Shown here piece by piece: positions 1 to 7,580 of a stretch of DNA of 18,511 nucleotides. A program made the position numbers and the translations under genes. Source of the DNA: 1-14-0-10-45-29 sp964532715 (GTDB lineage Archaea > Micrarchaeota > Micrarchaeia > Anstonellales > Anstonellaceae); the NCBI GenBank assembly GCA_964532715.1, contig CAZHIX010000022.1:1-18511 (forward strand). Reading direction: 5' to 3'. The notes under the pieces were generated by a model, which did no database searches, had not been told where the DNA came from, and was given only the letters and a program-made list of their open reading frames with translations. The stretch's first letter is position 1. Every line of letters begins with the position of its first letter.

Positions 1-144
1 GAAGTAGTTTATTATGTAAAATCAAACGATTTTAGAAAATATATGGATACACAAGAAAAAATAAATCTTGAAATAATGCGCCAATTTGCAAAAGAAGGAA
101 TAGATTTTGCATATCCTACAAGAACAGTATATATGGAAAAGTGA
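1..144 (+). CDS. MscS-family mechanosensitive channel, C-terminal end only
   Basis: Reading frame 1 is open from the window edge to a TGA ending at 144 and encodes the last 47 residues of a protein whose start lies outside the window. The closing residues (IDFAYPTRTVYMEK), preceded by a segment with INLEIMRQFAKEG, match the usual end of small-conductance mechanosensitive channels, where a soluble alpha/beta domain ends in a pattern like I-x-F-x-[FY]-P-T-x-T-V-x-[LM]. Such channels are inner-membrane heptamers that release solutes on hypo-osmotic shock. Only the cytoplasmic C-terminal domain is visible, so the membrane helices cannot be checked. It converges on metG, whose stop lies 120 bases further on. 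Confidence 0.62.
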   Translation, partial: EVVYYVKSNDFRKYMDTQEKINLEIMRQFAKEGIDFAYPTRTVYMEK

Positions 145-264
145 TGAGATAGTTCGACACCAAATACCATACTATTTGGACTTACTCAAGAATCTGCGAA
201 CAGAATTAAATCTGGATTTGATAATTTGTTCCTGATAGATACCCGCATTTGAAATACCATAAAA

Positions 265-2424
265 TTATCTTACTTTTCCATCACTTATTTTATGCACCAT
301 CACTGGCTTATCATTTACAATCATTTTATGAGAATCTGAATAAACGATGCCATCTTTTGCATGTAAATCCACAGATAAAAATTCTTCAAGATCTATTTGT
401 TCATATTTTTGTTTTTGGACTACATTTTCAAACTTCACTTTCGTACCAGCAATTGCAGAAGGTGAAATTACTTCCACGCTATCTTCAGATTGCACTGCAA
501 GAAGCATACCCTCACTTAATTCTCCACGAAGTTTTGCGGGTTTTAGGTTCTTTACTATGATGCAAGTTTTACCAAGTAATTCTTCTTGGCTAATATACCC
601 AACAAGACCTGAACAAACTTGTATTATTTTTGCATCTGCCATTAAAATTTTCTCAATATACAACTTATCTGCATTCGGATGTCGTTTCACTTCTTGTATA
701 AGACCTACTTCAAGATCCAGATCAGAAATGTTTAGACTATGTTTTGTTTGTTTTTTATTGCTCGTTTTACCATATCTTGACTTTAGTTCGTCAAGTCTTT
801 TTTTCTCAATTGGAGTAAAAAGATGAGTTGGAGTTGACAATTTGTGTCCAGCATTTATACCCATTTTTCCCAGTTGATCCCATTTGAGTTTGCCTATATT
901 GAGTTGCTCAAATATATTTTTGGAAGTGTTTGGTAAGAATGGTTCGCACAAGATAGCTAAATCTAAAACTTGATTTACAAGAACATTTAGCACAGTGCCC
1001 GCACGAGCCTTATCTTCTTTTAGAAGCTTCCAAGGTTCATTTTTCTGAAAGTAGGAATTTGCTTCAGATGAAAAGGCCATCATTTCATTTATTCCTGCAC
1101 GAAGTTTCACTTCATCTAAGTATTGCGCAATTTTTATGGTTCTTAATCTTTGAGAAGATAGAAATGATTCATCGTCTTTAGTTAAGTCTGCAACTGGAAC
1201 AATTCCATCAAAATTTTTGTTAAGAAAAACGAGTGTCCGATTTATCAAATTTCCAAAATTTGCTAATAGTTCATTATTTGTTCTATTTCCAAAATCTTCC
1301 CAGCTAAAAGAATTATCAGAAGTTTCAGGTCTATTTGAGATTAAATAATATCTCCAAACATCACAGGGGATTTGAGAGTCCATTGCATCATTTCCAAAAA
1401 CACCGACGCCTCTTGATTTTGAAAATTTATCATTTTCATAATTTAGAAATTCAGTAGAAGATATGAAATGGGGCAACGTCCAAGTTTTAGCAGTAGCCAG
1501 AAGAGTAGCTGGAAAAATTATTGAATGAAATGGTACGTTGTCTTTACCGATGAATTCATAGTGTAAAACATCGTTATTTCCACCCCACCATTTCATATAG
1601 TCAGAAGTGTGAGTCGCACTTATTGAAATATAACCAATAGGTGCATCAAACCAGACATAAAATACTTTATTTTCCCATCCGGGTAGAGGAACAGGGATCC
1701 CCCATTTTAGATCACGGGTTATACTTCTTTGCTCAAGGCCCTCGTTTAGCCATGATTTTGCAATTGCAATTGTGTTTGAAGACCATCTTTGGCTTTTTTC
1801 AACATCTTCAATCCATTGTTTTAGTTTTGGTTGCACTTTTGGCAAATCTAAAAATAAATGTTTTGTTGTTTTTAGAATTGGAGTTTGCCCACTCAGTTTA
1901 CTTTTGGGGTTTATAAGTTGAGAAAATGTGAGAAGTTTTGAGCAAACATCACATTGATCTGCTCTTGCATCAGGACTATGACAAAAAGGGCATTCACCAA
2001 CTATAAAGCGATCTGCCAAAAACATATCATGTTTTTGATCATAAGCTTGTTCTATTTCTTTTTCAACCATATAGCCGTTTTTATATATATCCAAAAATAT
2101 TTCCTGCACAATCTTTGTATGAGATGCATCTGAAGTCCTGCCAAATACATCAAATGAAATATTGAACCAGTCGTATATTTTTTTGTGGATTTTGTGATAC
2201 TTATCGCATAATTCTTTTGGGCTTATGTTCTCTTCTATCGCCTTTGCTTGCGTTGCAGTGCCGTATTCATCCGTACCACAAACAAAAAGCACTTTTCGAT
2301 TACGAAGGCGATTATAGCGCGCAAAAACATCTGCTGAGAGCACACAACCTATGATGTTTCCAAGATGTGGAACATTGTTTACATAGGGAAGAGCTGAAGT
2401 TATGAGTATTTTTTTGTTTTCCAT
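265..2424 (-). CDS. metG: methionyl-tRNA synthetase with fused C-terminal tRNA-binding domain
   Basis: A 719-residue cytoplasmic enzyme that charges tRNA-Met with methionine using ATP. The class I signatures are clear: HLGN at residues 20-23 (HIGH motif) and KFSKS at 333-337 (KMSKS motif). Four cysteines at 145, 148, 158 and 161 form the zinc knuckle of the connective domain, and FYVWFDAPIGY at about 255-265 is typical of MetRS. The helical anticodon-binding domain follows to about 550. From about 566 to 665 there is an EMAPII/Arc1p-like OB-fold tRNA-binding domain (DLEVGLI, then HPNADKLY), with a tail of about 55 residues beyond it. In many archaea this OB domain is a separate protein, so the fusion is worth noting. 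It is last in a minus-strand series. No Shine-Dalgarno site is evident before the ATG, so the message may have a very short leader. Confidence 0.97.
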   Translation of the reverse strand: MENKKILITSALPYVNNVPHLGNIIGCVLSADVFARYNRLRNRKVLFVCGTDEYGTATQAKAIEENISPKELCDKYHKIHKKIYDWFNISFDVFGRTSDASHTKIVQEIFLDIYKNGYMVEKEIEQAYDQKHDMFLADRFIVGECPFCHSPDARADQCDVCSKLLTFSQLINPKSKLSGQTPILKTTKHLFLDLPKVQPKLKQWIEDVEKSQRWSSNTIAIAKSWLNEGLEQRSITRDLKWGIPVPLPGWENKVFYVWFDAPIGYISISATHTSDYMKWWGGNNDVLHYEFIGKDNVPFHSIIFPATLLATAKTWTLPHFISSTEFLNYENDKFSKSRGVGVFGNDAMDSQIPCDVWRYYLISNRPETSDNSFSWEDFGNRTNNELLANFGNLINRTLVFLNKNFDGIVPVADLTKDDESFLSSQRLRTIKIAQYLDEVKLRAGINEMMAFSSEANSYFQKNEPWKLLKEDKARAGTVLNVLVNQVLDLAILCEPFLPNTSKNIFEQLNIGKLKWDQLGKMGINAGHKLSTPTHLFTPIEKKRLDELKSRYGKTSNKKQTKHSLNISDLDLEVGLIQEVKRHPNADKLYIEKILMADAKIIQVCSGLVGYISQEELLGKTCIIVKNLKPAKLRGELSEGMLLAVQSEDSVEVISPSAIAGTKVKFENVVQKQKYEQIDLEEFLSVDLHAKDGIVYSDSHKMIVNDKPVMVHKISDGKVR

Positions 2425-2496
2425 ATTTTAGTTTTGGCTCAAAAAGAATAAAACATAACACGTGAACATGCAAAAAAAGAATAAAAATGGGAGAAG

Positions 2497-2691
2497 TTAT
2501 TTTTTCATATTGCCAATTCCTATTGCAAGACCTGCAACAGCACCTAGCGCACCAATACCCATGAACATTGTACCGTTATCCCCAGATAATGGAGAAAAAC
2601 CATAGATGAAAGATGCGCCACCACCCACTTGAGCTACGGTTGACGCAAGTGAAAACCCAAATGTTTCAGGTGAATCGTCTTTTTTTGCCAT
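2497..2691 (-). CDS. small two-helix membrane protein, function unknown
   Basis: A 64-residue protein. After a charged N-terminus (MAKKDDSPETF) come two Gly/Ala-rich hydrophobic stretches, roughly residues 12-32 and 41-61, joined by a short loop (SPLSGDNGT) and closed by two lysines. This predicts a two-pass membrane hairpin. No known family is recognised. Support for a real gene: it fills the space between aCPSF1 and metG, starts with ATG, and has a TATA-like box centred 26 bases upstream of that ATG, as expected for leaderless archaeal transcription. Glycine-rich paired helices can resemble rotor-type or packing proteins, but nothing here justifies a function. Confidence 0.7.
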   Translation of the reverse strand: MAKKDDSPETFGFSLASTVAQVGGGASFIYGFSPLSGDNGTMFMGIGALGAVAGLAIGIGNMKK

Positions 2692-2712
2692 GTTAGATCA
2701 AATCCAAAAGAA

Positions 2713-2721
2713 CAATAAAAA
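2713..2721 (-). promoter_or_regulatory. TATA-like box for the 64-residue membrane protein
   Basis: On the minus strand this reads TTTTTATTG, centred about 26 bases from the ATG at 2691. That distance predicts transcription starting at or next to the start codon, a leaderless message. No Shine-Dalgarno site lies between. The box directly abuts the duplicated end of aCPSF1. Confidence 0.4.
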
Positions 2722-2836
2722 CTTATCTAAGTCTTATTGAGTTGTCTTATTGAGTCTAAATCCATTGGTGCACGCGATTTAGCTCTTTTGGCTTATCTAA
2801 GTCTTATTGAGTCTAAATCCATTGGTGCACGCGATT
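2722..2836. repeat. tandem duplication of the 3' end of the aCPSF1 gene
   Basis: A perfect 36-bp direct repeat lies at 2744-2779 and 2801-2836, offset by 57 bp. A second exact 20-bp repeat lies at 2722-2741 and 2792-2811. The copy nearer aCPSF1 holds its last codons (RAPMDLDSIRLR and the stop). The other copy lies just beyond the stop and repeats those codons, interrupted by a short extra copy of GTCTTATTGAG. The flanking DNA shows no mobile-element features, so replication slippage or an assembly error are the simplest explanations. Confidence 0.9.
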
Positions 2837-4757
2837 CAACTCTGATTAATCTACTTACTGCACGCGCAAGCTCTTCACACTTACCTTCATCTCCATGAAC
2901 AGTAAATATCTTCTCGGGTGGTGGACGAATACTTTTAACATATTTAATTAGCTGGTTTCTATCAGAATGCCCAGAATACCCTTCTATAGTTGTAACTTCC
3001 ATGTTTATTCTAAGAATCTCAGATCTACCATCATCACCAACAGTTGGAACTTCTTTAAGTCCGATTTGAATCTTTCTTCCCATTGAAGATGGAGATTGAT
3101 ACCCTACAAAAACAAGTGCATTTTTCTCATCGGGTGCCATGTATTTTAGATAGTCAACAACAGGACCACCAGTCATCATACCAGAGGGTGCAAGTATGAC
3201 ACAAGGTTTATCGCGCTCAACAATTTCTTTTCTATCCCCTTTTGCAACAATAAAGATTTTTGATTCAAAAGGTGAATCGTTTGATAATATTCTCCTTTGA
3301 ATATTGTGTCTTAAATACTCTGGATACGCAGTATGAATTGCAGATGCTTCTAAAACCATACCATCTATAAAAACGTCAAATGCTTTGTCAGGATTTTTTG
3401 AACAAAACTCTTCAAGCACAAGCATTAATTCCTGAGAACGACCTACAGAAAATACTGGAACAAGAACNNNNNNNNNNNNNNNNNNNNNNNNNNNNNNNNN
3501 NNNNNNNNNNNNNNNNNNNNNNNNNNNNNNNNNNNNTTTTCCACCGCGCTTTATTACTTTAAGTATGAAATCAATCATATTTTGATCTGCATCAAAACGT
3601 GAGGACATTATATCGTTTCTTCCCCCATATGTTGATTCTAAAAATAATGTTTCAACTCTAGGAAATGTGGTTTGTGCCTGATCCAAAAGTTTTGTGAAAC
3701 CGTACTTTATATCTCCACCAAAAACTACATTGTGAAGACCATCACCAATATGTAAATGAGCTTGAGATGAACCAAGAATATGACCTGCGTTGTAAAAAGT
3801 TAATTTTATTTCAGGAGTTATGTCCATGACTTCTCCATAGTTGAATGTAATGATGTGCGCAAGTTCCTTTTGTATATCTTTTACACCATACGGTGCTTTT
3901 CCTTCGTTATTTCGTTTTATGACATTTATTAAGTCCATTTGCAAAAGTGCGATTAAATCACGAGTTGGAGGTGTGCAATAGACAGGACCATCATAACCAT
4001 AAGCATACAGGTAGGGTATAAAACCACTGTGATCAAGATGTGCGTGAGTGAGAACGACCGCATCAATTTTTTCAAGTTCAAGTTTCATCGCAGTTAGATA
4101 TGGATATGCTTTTTGTCCATCAAATGTATCGGGATTTATACCACAATCAATAAGTATTTTTGAATTTGGAGTTTCTACTAGTGCACAACTTCGCCCAACT
4201 TCTTTAAAGCCACCAAGAGCAGTAACTTTTACCCAATCGGATTTGGGCGGATTTATACATATTTTTTTACCTAAATTCACAAGGAATTTTTTTCTTGTAG
4301 ATGCATCTTTTATTAGAGAGGTTCTTATTCCTTTTATAGTGGATGAAGGCATTGTCGGAGTTCGTTCAACTCTTGGAGCCCAACCAGTTTTTTCAATAAT
4401 TGCACGCAAAGTTTGACCGCCTTTGCCTATTACAAGACCGGGTTTTAAGGCCTCAATAATCACTTCACAAAATTCAGGTACAAAACGTATTTCGTCAATC
4501 CCTGCATCTTGAACTACGACTTCTTTTATTATGCGCATTGCTTCATCAGTTGGCAAAAGTGCAGAAGTATCAGAACGAATTACTACTCGTTTTCTTAGAG
4601 TACTTGCAATTTTTCGTATTAGTTGTTCATTTTTGTAAAATGTTTTAATGTCTTTTAAGTATAATACGATGTCAAGACCTTCGGCCTCAACTTTAGTTAG
4701 ACCACAATCGATTGGAACAAGTTCGCCAACTTTTTTCTCCATTTCTTTTAATTCCAT
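2793..4757 (-). CDS. KH-domain beta-CASP ribonuclease aCPSF1/FttA (transcription termination factor)
   Basis: This encodes the archaeal homologue of CPSF73, a metallo-beta-lactamase/beta-CASP nuclease that cleaves nascent RNA after U-rich tracts and releases RNA polymerase. The N-terminal 145 residues or so hold the KH region, including GKGG at 111-114. The nuclease begins near GGFKEVGRS (182-190) and carries the zinc motif HAHLDH at 238-243. Further on, GHSDRNQL and VHGDEGKCEEL supply the later metal and beta-CASP motifs. The end RAPMDLDSIRLR is typical. As drawn it is 654 residues, but 23 of these are N codons; without them the length is 631, close to the family norm. It follows psmB, a gene order shared by many archaea. 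GAGGT lies about ten bases before the ATG. Confidence 0.96.
   Translation of the reverse strand: MELKEMEKKVGELVPIDCGLTKVEAEGLDIVLYLKDIKTFYKNEQLIRKIASTLRKRVVIRSDTSALLPTDEAMRIIKEVVVQDAGIDEIRFVPEFCEVIIEALKPGLVIGKGGQTLRAIIEKTGWAPRVERTPTMPSSTIKGIRTSLIKDASTRKKFLVNLGKKICINPPKSDWVKVTALGGFKEVGRSCALVETPNSKILIDCGINPDTFDGQKAYPYLTAMKLELEKIDAVVLTHAHLDHSGFIPYLYAYGYDGPVYCTPPTRDLIALLQMDLINVIKRNNEGKAPYGVKDIQKELAHIITFNYGEVMDITPEIKLTFYNAGHILGSSQAHLHIGDGLHNVVFGGDIKYGFTKLLDQAQTTFPRVETLFLESTYGGRNDIMSSRFDADQNMIDFILKVIKRGGKXXXXXXXXXXXXXXXXXXXXXXXVLVPVFSVGRSQELMLVLEEFCSKNPDKAFDVFIDGMVLEASAIHTAYPEYLRHNIQRRILSNDSPFESKIFIVAKGDRKEIVERDKPCVILAPSGMMTGGPVVDYLKYMAPDEKNALVFVGYQSPSSMGRKIQIGLKEVPTVGDDGRSEILRINMEVTTIEGYSGHSDRNQLIKYVKSIRPPPEKIFTVHGDEGKCEELARAVSRLIRVESRAPMDLDSIRLR
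3468..3536. other. assembly gap of 69 N inside aCPSF1, probably of true length zero
   Basis: The gap replaces 23 codons between KRGGK and VLVPVFSVGR. In this protein family the Gly-Gly-Lys is normally followed directly by V-L-[IV]-P-V-F-x-V-G-R, so the flanks appear to abut with nothing missing. Deleting all N keeps the frame. Confidence 0.85.
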
Positions 4758-4780
4758 AAAAAGCCTACCTCTAAAACTGG

Positions 4781-4817
4781 TTTATAAAAACAATATTTGA
4801 TTTTAAAAGAATATATA
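4781..4817 (-). promoter_or_regulatory. candidate promoter(s) of the aCPSF1 gene
   Basis: Two TATA-like boxes lie upstream of the ATG at 4757. The nearer, TTTTTATAAA (4781-4790), would start transcription almost at the ATG. The farther, around TTATATATTC (4808-4817), would give a leader of about 30 bases that includes the GAGGT site. Which is used cannot be told from sequence alone. Confidence 0.42.
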
Positions 4818-4825
4818 ATTCAATA

Positions 4826-4860
4826 AAAAACTAAGGATAAAATAATAAAAATAAATAAAA
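4826..4860 (-). terminator. U-rich termination tract after psmB
   Basis: Just after the psmB stop the minus strand is almost pure T and A, with several T runs and no hairpin. This is the usual form of an archaeal terminator and the kind of site on which aCPSF1/FttA acts. It precedes the aCPSF1 promoter, so the two genes may be transcribed separately. Confidence 0.45.
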
Positions 4861-5502
4861 CTAAGATAATTTTTCTATCTCAGCTTTTGTTAATCTTTTT
4901 ACTCCGGACTTGGAAACCACTACTACATCTACAGACTCGCCAGATGCTGAATCACGTTTCATTGCAGTATTTACTGCTTTTATCGCGATTGGAGACATTT
5001 CTTTTGTGCCTACTCCGGGTTTGTAATTTGATTCTAATACACCGTCGGCGATTGGAGAACCTGAACCGGTTGAAGTAACAGTCTCTTCAGTAGTCCCGCC
5101 AATTGCGTCTATTGAATACATACCATATCCGCTTTCTTCTCGCCCTGCCACAATTAATTGCACATAATAAGGATAGTATTTGTATTGAAACATTATATTT
5201 GCAAGTAAAGTTGATGCATTCTTTGCAGTCATGTTCTTTGAGTATTTGAGTTTAAACAACTGACACTCTGCACGCAATATTCTTACCAGTGCTTGCGCAT
5301 CACCCACCGAACCTGCAACAGTCATTGCAAGACCATCATCTATCTCAAATATTTTGGTAACATCTTTTGATGCAATAAAATGACCCATCGTCGCTCGCTT
5401 ATCTGATGCTAGTACAACACCATCAGAGCAAACCATACCAACAGTAGTGGTTCCGGTTTTTAGAGTACCTGCCCGCGCATCACTTTCCTGAGTGCTATTC
5501 AT
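4861..5502 (-). CDS. psmB: 20S proteasome beta subunit (catalytic)
   Basis: A 213-residue Ntn-hydrolase subunit of the archaeal 20S proteasome, which degrades unfolded or targeted proteins together with the alpha ring and an AAA ATPase. A 17-residue propeptide ends in Gly. Cleavage there exposes Thr18 (sequence TTTVG) as the catalytic Thr1. Counting from it, D34 corresponds to Asp17 and K50 to Lys33, so the catalytic residues are in the right places. Later family segments include VAGSVGDAQALVRILR and GSGSPIADGVLE. A strong Shine-Dalgarno site (AAGGTGAT, spacer 5) fixes the ATG. The alpha subunit is not in this window. aCPSF1 follows on the same strand. Confidence 0.97.
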   Translation of the reverse strand: MNSTQESDARAGTLKTGTTTVGMVCSDGVVLASDKRATMGHFIASKDVTKIFEIDDGLAMTVAGSVGDAQALVRILRAECQLFKLKYSKNMTAKNASTLLANIMFQYKYYPYYVQLIVAGREESGYGMYSIDAIGGTTEETVTSTGSGSPIADGVLESNYKPGVGTKEMSPIAIKAVNTAMKRDSASGESVDVVVVSKSGVKRLTKAEIEKLS

Positions 5503-5507
5503 ACAAA

Positions 5508-5588
5508 ATCACCTTAAATAGAAAACAACGTTTGCATTTATACTGCAAATAAAGTTGTGCTTAATCAAACAAAGAAAATATATAAAGG
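5508..5588 (-). promoter_or_regulatory. psmB ribosome-binding site and candidate TATA boxes
   Basis: AAGGTGAT at 5508-5515 pairs fully with the archaeal 16S tail and sits five bases before the ATG. Two TATA-like boxes precede it: GTATAAATG around 5536-5545, giving a leader of about 12 bases that begins near the ribosome site, and TTTATATATTTT at 5576-5587, giving a leader of about 50 bases. Confidence 0.5.
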
Positions 5589-5756
5589 ATTGTTCAAGTG
5601 CAAAAAACAACGACATAGATTCCGACACCAACAGTCAAAACAATAAAAGAGCAAAATATAATATCAACAAAGCTGGTATCCGCCCTTTGCATGCTTTGCA
5701 CATATTATAGCTGTAGATAGGAGTATAAAAATCTTCGCACCCGCAAACGAACAGGA

Positions 5757-6704
5757 TTAAGTGCTTGATTTTTTTAGATATTGATCCATTGCGTATGCAC
5801 AACTAACGCCTCCGGAAGCAGAAATTATAGCTTGTTTTACTTCTGAATCTGTGCAATCTCCACATGCAAAAAAACCTTCAATGTTTGTTCTACCTAATTT
5901 ATCTACCATGATGCTTGAGTGTGAATCAAGGATTACGCCTAAATCTTTTGCAAGTTGAGTATTTGAGATATGGCCGATAAGGACAAAGGCGCCATTTACC
6001 TCAAGAATATCACTTGAAATATCTGAGTTTTTAGTCTTAACGGCTCTACTTAATTTAAGTTTTTCAAGTTTTTGATTTCCTAAAAATTCTCTTACTTCAA
6101 CATTTGTTAATATTTCTATTTTTGAATTGCTCAAAACTCTTTGTAAATTTATTGGCTCGGCTCTTACTTTGTCTTTTCTTGCCAGTATATAGACATGACT
6201 TGCATATTGCGCAAGTAAAAGGCTTTCTTTAAGTGCAGAATCCCCCCCACCAACCACAGCGATTATTTTGTTTTTGTAAAATGCACCATCACAAAGAGCA
6301 CAGTAATGCACACCCTTATTTGCAAATTCCTTTTCACCTGCAACTGCAAGTTTTCTCCATTGAGTACCTGCACCATAAATTATAGTTTTTCCAACATACA
6401 AATCAGAACCTGCTTTTACCTCAAAAAGCCCATCATCTTTTTTTACTATTGAGGACACTGTTTCCATGACCACTTCAACGCCATATTCTTTTGCATGTTC
6501 TAAAAATTTATTTGCAAGTTCAAGACCACTGATAGATTTGATTGGGGGATAATTTTCCACGATATGTGTAGTTGAAATAGTTCCACCAGGCATTTGAGAA
6601 ATAACAATCACCTTTCGGTTAAATCTTGCACCGTATATTGACGCAGAAAGCCCCGCAATACCACCGCCAATAATTATAGAATCATAAACTTGAATTTTTT
6701 GCAT
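5757..6704 (-). CDS. trxB: thioredoxin reductase (FAD/NADPH-dependent disulfide reductase)
   Basis: A 315-residue flavoprotein that passes electrons from a nicotinamide to thioredoxin-like proteins. The FAD dinucleotide-binding motif GGGIAGLSAS lies near the N-terminus. The redox pair is in CALCDGAFY, a CxxC followed by D as in low-Mr TrxB. The second Rossmann motif is GGGDSALKE, and GFFACGDCTD near the C-terminus closes the FAD site. The frame could begin at a GTG at 6713, but that codon lies inside a clear Shine-Dalgarno site (AGGTGA, 6710-6715), so the ATG at 6704 with a five-base spacer is preferred. It is divergent from the phosphoglycerate mutase gene, with a perfect palindrome between them. 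Confidence 0.95.
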   Translation of the reverse strand: MQKIQVYDSIIIGGGIAGLSASIYGARFNRKVIVISQMPGGTISTTHIVENYPPIKSISGLELANKFLEHAKEYGVEVVMETVSSIVKKDDGLFEVKAGSDLYVGKTIIYGAGTQWRKLAVAGEKEFANKGVHYCALCDGAFYKNKIIAVVGGGDSALKESLLLAQYASHVYILARKDKVRAEPINLQRVLSNSKIEILTNVEVREFLGNQKLEKLKLSRAVKTKNSDISSDILEVNGAFVLIGHISNTQLAKDLGVILDSHSSIMVDKLGRTNIEGFFACGDCTDSEVKQAIISASGGVSCAYAMDQYLKKSST

Positions 6705-6709
6705 ACATT

Positions 6710-6743
6710 TCACCTGATACCTCTTTCTTAGTGCATATATTTA
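6710..6743 (-). promoter_or_regulatory. trxB promoter and ribosome-binding site
   Basis: On the minus strand a TATA-like AAATATATGC (6734-6743) lies about 26 bases before position 6714, where AGGTGA (6710-6715) begins. The predicted message thus has a leader of roughly ten bases that starts at the ribosome site. This site decides the ATG at 6704 over the in-frame GTG at 6713. Confidence 0.5.
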
Positions 6744-6787
6744 TGTGTGTCAGTTTGATTTTTGTTATTGTTGCAAAAACAAATCAG

Positions 6788-6809
6788 ATTTGCTCAAATT
6801 TGAGCAAAT
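6788..6809. promoter_or_regulatory. perfect 22-bp palindrome, candidate operator
   Basis: The half-site ATTTGCTCAAA is followed immediately by its exact reverse complement. It sits between the divergent trxB and phosphoglycerate mutase genes, about 45 bp from the trxB TATA box and 35 bp from the other. Its symmetry and position fit a dimeric regulator acting on one or both promoters, but no regulator gene adjoins it. With no spacer and an A/T centre it is a poor RNA hairpin terminator. Confidence 0.5.
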
Positions 6810-6843
6810 GGATTGTCAAGAAGATTTTGACACGTGGTAAAAA

Positions 6844-6852
6844 CAAATATAA
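6844..6852 (+). promoter_or_regulatory. TATA box of the phosphoglycerate mutase gene (leaderless)
   Basis: CAAATATAA is centred about 26-28 bases upstream of the ATG at 6876. There is no Shine-Dalgarno site, so transcription probably starts at the ATG. The box lies inside the region a longer GTG-started reading (from 6834) would translate, which argues against that start. Confidence 0.5.
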
Positions 6853-6875
6853 GCATCCACTGTATTTTCAAAAAC

Positions 6876-7484
6876 ATGGCAAAACTCGTATTGGTGCGAC
6901 ATGGCGAATCTTTGTGGAACAAGCAAAATCGTTTTACTGGATGGATTGATATTGATTTATCTGCAAATGGAAAAAAAGAGGCACAAAGATGTGCAAAGAA
7001 AATACATAAGATGCAATTTGACGTTGCCTACACTTCAAAATTAAAACGCGCATCAAATACATTGAAAATAATCATAAAAAAGAATAAATGGAAAATCCCA
7101 GTTATTGCAAACAAGGCACTAAATGAGAGAATGTATGGAGATTTGCAGGGTAAAAACAAAGATCGGATGAGAAAAATATATGGGGAAAAACAAGTACAGA
7201 TATGGAGACGCTCTTTTGACATTGCACCTCCAAACGGCGAATCTCTAAAAGATACTGCATCACGAGTTCTCCCTTATTACAAAAAATATATATTGCCAAA
7301 GATTAAACAGGGCAAAAATATTTTGGTTGTTGCCCATGGAAATTCTTTGCGCGCAATAGTCATGAAACTTGATAAACTTACAAAAAAACATGTATTGGAA
7401 TTGAATATACCGACAGGTGTGCCATACATTTATACGATGAGCACGCAAGGCAGAGTTGAAAAAAAACAAATTTTAAGAATCTAA
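6876..7484 (+). CDS. phosphoglycerate mutase, 2,3-bisphosphoglycerate-dependent type
   Basis: A 202-residue histidine-phosphatase-fold enzyme interconverting 3- and 2-phosphoglycerate in glycolysis and gluconeogenesis. The phospho-accepting His9 lies in LVLVRHGES. The mutase-specific features are FTGWIDIDLS (20-29), ERMYGDLQGKNK with catalytic Glu84, PPNGES (118-123) and the second catalytic His154 in AHGNSLRA. These favour a true mutase (GpmA-like) over a general phosphatase. Its length is somewhat below that of E. coli GpmA. Many archaea use the cofactor-independent enzyme instead, so this type is less usual there. The frame is open to a GTG at 6834, but the ATG at 6876 fits both the family start and the leaderless promoter. 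Confidence 0.9.
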   Translation: MAKLVLVRHGESLWNKQNRFTGWIDIDLSANGKKEAQRCAKKIHKMQFDVAYTSKLKRASNTLKIIIKKNKWKIPVIANKALNERMYGDLQGKNKDRMRKIYGEKQVQIWRRSFDIAPPNGESLKDTASRVLPYYKKYILPKIKQGKNILVVAHGNSLRAIVMKLDKLTKKHVLELNIPTGVPYIYTMSTQGRVEKKQILRI

Positions 7485-7580
7485 AAGTGCGTCAAAAAGC
7501 GAAAACACGAGGACGAACATTTAGTCTCAATTTGCATACCCATTTTAATATTACACAAGCTAAGTATGCTTGGTGGTAAT

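Noticed and set aside
5613..5681. A 22-codon minus-strand ORF with two early cysteines between trxB and psmB
   Set aside because: Too short, no ribosome site, and no similarity that can be recognised.
6834..6875. N-terminal extension of the phosphoglycerate mutase from a GTG
   Set aside because: The extension contains the TATA box, has no ribosome site and precedes the normal family start MAKLVLVRHGE.
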